Assembly: GCA_965208945.1 (NCBI GenBank)
Contig: OZ242366.1
Coordinates: 372,001-436,000, forward strand
Origin: JAPPLB01 sp965208945
Lineage (GTDB): Bacteria > Acidobacteriota > Terriglobia > Bryobacterales > UBA6623
Direction of reading: 5' to 3'
Length of the DNA: 64,000 nt
The notes beneath the pieces were generated by a model, which saw only the letters and a program-made list of their open reading frames with translations, was not told the DNA's origin and did no database searches. Every line of letters begins with the position of its first letter. Position 1 is the stretch's first letter. Positions 62,834 through 64,000 of this stretch are shown piece by piece. The position numbers and the translations under genes were made by a program.

Positions 62834-63913
62834 ATGAAAATGCTTGCTTCCGTCGTTGTGTTGACGCTAACGATCTTCGGATCCCTTAGTGGACAAGCCC
62901 TGCGTTTCGCAGATCTGGGTGACTGCCAGCTCGAGAACGAGACCATCATCAAGAACTGCCGGGTCGCCTATCGAACTTTCGGCGCGCTCAACGACGACCG
63001 CTCGAATGTGGTGCTGTTCCCAAGCTGGTTCTCCGGAACCACGGAAGACCTAGCCCGTTTCATTGGCCCGCGCTCCATGGTCGACTCATCTGAGCACTTT
63101 GTCATAGCGGTCGGAGCGTTCGGCAACGGTGTTTCGTCGTCGCCGTCGAACAGTCCCACGCAAGGCGGCGGTGCCTTCCCGGAATTCACGATCGGTGACA
63201 TGGTCACAGCCCAACATCGACTGCTGACCGAGGTTCTCGGCATCAGACATGTTCGGGCCGTGGTGGGAATCTCAATGGGAGGAATGCAGGCGTTCGAGTG
63301 GTTGACATCCTACCCGAGATTCATGGATCAGGCCGTCAGTATCGTGGGCTCGCCGAAGTTGGGGGCCTACGACGTGCTGCTGTGGCAAGCAGAACTGAAC
63401 GCGATCGAAAGAGCGTTGGCGGCTTATTCAGACGCTCGGAAAGCTCGGGCTGCCGCGATGAGCGCCGTGGCGGAATTGCACGAGTTGGCGATCCGAACGC
63501 CGGAGGCGTTCAATGCGGCAAACCAGGCGGAGCAGGTCGAGGCCCTCATCGCGAAGAAGTCGGCAGACCTCACCCTCAGGGCGGACCCCCATGATTGGGC
63601 AAGTCAGTTGCGGGCGATGATGACTCACGACATCTCTCACGGGTCCGGGATTTCGATGGAACGCATCGCTCTTCCCCTCAAGGGCAGGACGCTCGTCGTT
63701 GTTGCCGAGCAGGACCACATGGTGACGCCCGGCTCCGCGCTGGAGTTCGCTCAAGCAGCTCAAGCGGAAACGTTGGTTGTCGACGGAGATTGCGGCCATC
63801 TCGTCTTCGAATGCGATGACGGAAAGGTGGCAGCAAAAGTACGAGAATTCCTTGCTCAGAACCGCGGTTCATTGCAACCGGCGGACCAGCGCGTTGTAGA
63901 TCCACGCGAATAG
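62834..63913 (+). CDS. Exported alpha/beta hydrolase of the homoserine O-acetyltransferase-like type
   Basis: 359 residues; GAGGTG precedes the ATG. Signal peptide (MLASVVVLTLTIFGSLSGQA). The nucleophile elbow VVGISMGGMQAFEWL, the acid VVAEQDHMVTPG and the histidine DGDCGHLVFECD form the triad. The MetX-like N-terminal part (YRTFGALNDDRSNVVLFPSW) suggests the homoserine acetyltransferase superfamily, but export argues for a hydrolase. It overlaps 45 bp with the end of the convergent membrane-protein gene. Confidence 0.82.
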   Translation: MKMLASVVVLTLTIFGSLSGQALRFADLGDCQLENETIIKNCRVAYRTFGALNDDRSNVVLFPSWFSGTTEDLARFIGPRSMVDSSEHFVIAVGAFGNGVSSSPSNSPTQGGGAFPEFTIGDMVTAQHRLLTEVLGIRHVRAVVGISMGGMQAFEWLTSYPRFMDQAVSIVGSPKLGAYDVLLWQAELNAIERALAAYSDARKARAAAMSAVAELHELAIRTPEAFNAANQAEQVEALIAKKSADLTLRADPHDWASQLRAMMTHDISHGSGISMERIALPLKGRTLVVVAEQDHMVTPGSALEFAQAAQAETLVVDGDCGHLVFECDDGKVAAKVREFLAQNRGSLQPADQRVVDPRE

Positions 63914-64000
63914 AAAGCCGGCGAAGGCGCCGTCCACGAGTCCGTAGAGAGTGCCGATAGCAACGCTCTGAAAAGTGCGGGCGTGCTCGAAACCAGGGTA
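63869..64000 (-). CDS. Small integral membrane protein, C-terminal part (cut by window edge)
   Basis: The minus-strand frame is open from the window edge and ends with TGA at 63869-63871. The visible 43 residues include FQSVAIGTLYGLVDGAFAGF then LFAWIYNALVRRLQ, a glycine-rich membrane helix and a basic end, a pattern common to small membrane proteins of unknown function. Confidence 0.6.
   Translation of the reverse strand, partial: YPGFEHARTFQSVAIGTLYGLVDGAFAGFLFAWIYNALVRRLQ

Overview
The window looks like a GC-rich chromosome segment from an Acidobacteriota member, probably near the Solibacter/Bryobacter group. The evidence is two von Willebrand proteins of the acidobacterial VWFA-related type, very large TonB-dependent receptors with an N-terminal carboxypeptidase-like domain, a degraded GWxTD-domain gene, many exported hypothetical proteins, and housekeeping blocks in plausible order (DUF1385-prfA-prmC, tatA/B-tatC, infC). 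No rRNA, tRNA or CRISPR array was seen. Both ends cut through genes: a TonB receptor C-terminus at the left and a small membrane protein on the minus strand at the right.

Layout. 0-4.6 kb: receptor tail, an exported formylglycine-generating-enzyme-like protein, and a noncoding repeat cluster. 4.6-7.4 kb: a copper-type P1B ATPase translationally coupled to a MerR regulator. 7.4-15.1 kb: a LolA-like protein, a small membrane protein, DUF1385-prfA-prmC, an enolase-superfamily enzyme, a GWxTD gene relic and the Tat translocase pair. 15.3-31.4 kb: rhodanese, secreted PHP-domain protein, VWFA protein with a 1,135-aa partner, uvrC, and a TonB receptor coupled to a second VWFA protein. 31.4-33.9 kb: a second repeat cluster, inverted relative to the first, and a broken FGE gene. 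33.9-43.1 kb: a giant NHL-repeat protein, a TPR-TonB protein, a mutarotase-like lipoprotein, and MoxR with a membrane partner. 43.4-44.9 kb: an IS110/IS1111 element. 45-64 kb: a two-halved ThyX, an ACT-domain protein, exported DapA-like and dehydrogenase-like proteins, PhzF, dipeptidase, site-2 protease, glutathione peroxidase, an ACP-ligase-acyltransferase fusion with a UMF1 transporter, HU, infC, a zinc dehydrogenase and an alpha/beta hydrolase.

The outstanding feature is an intergenic palindromic element of 183 or 207 bp. It has 20-bp terminal inverted repeats (TAGCCTGCATTTCTCACCAC) and is present as 14 complete copies plus about seven fragments. Each copy folds back on itself around an apex reading CGTACTGTTCAAGTACG. 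In one copy an IS1111-group element sits exactly at this apex. The IS noncoding end contains two short segments that match the left and right halves of that apex on opposite strands, arranged as the target-binding loop of a bridge RNA. A second loop resembles the IS ends. The sequence therefore suggests an RNA-guided transposon programmed to use this abundant genomic palindrome as its landing pad. In three genes the stop codon is the terminal triplet of the palindrome.

The two noncoding clusters (about 2.8-4.5 kb and 31.6-33.2 kb) carry the same parts in mirrored order: the palindrome, 7-bp CACGARW tandem arrays, intrinsic terminators, a ~370-bp core, 10-bp arrays and 9-bp arrays. They form an inverted pair around a 27-kb segment. 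All calls come from reading the sequence; no database search was run.
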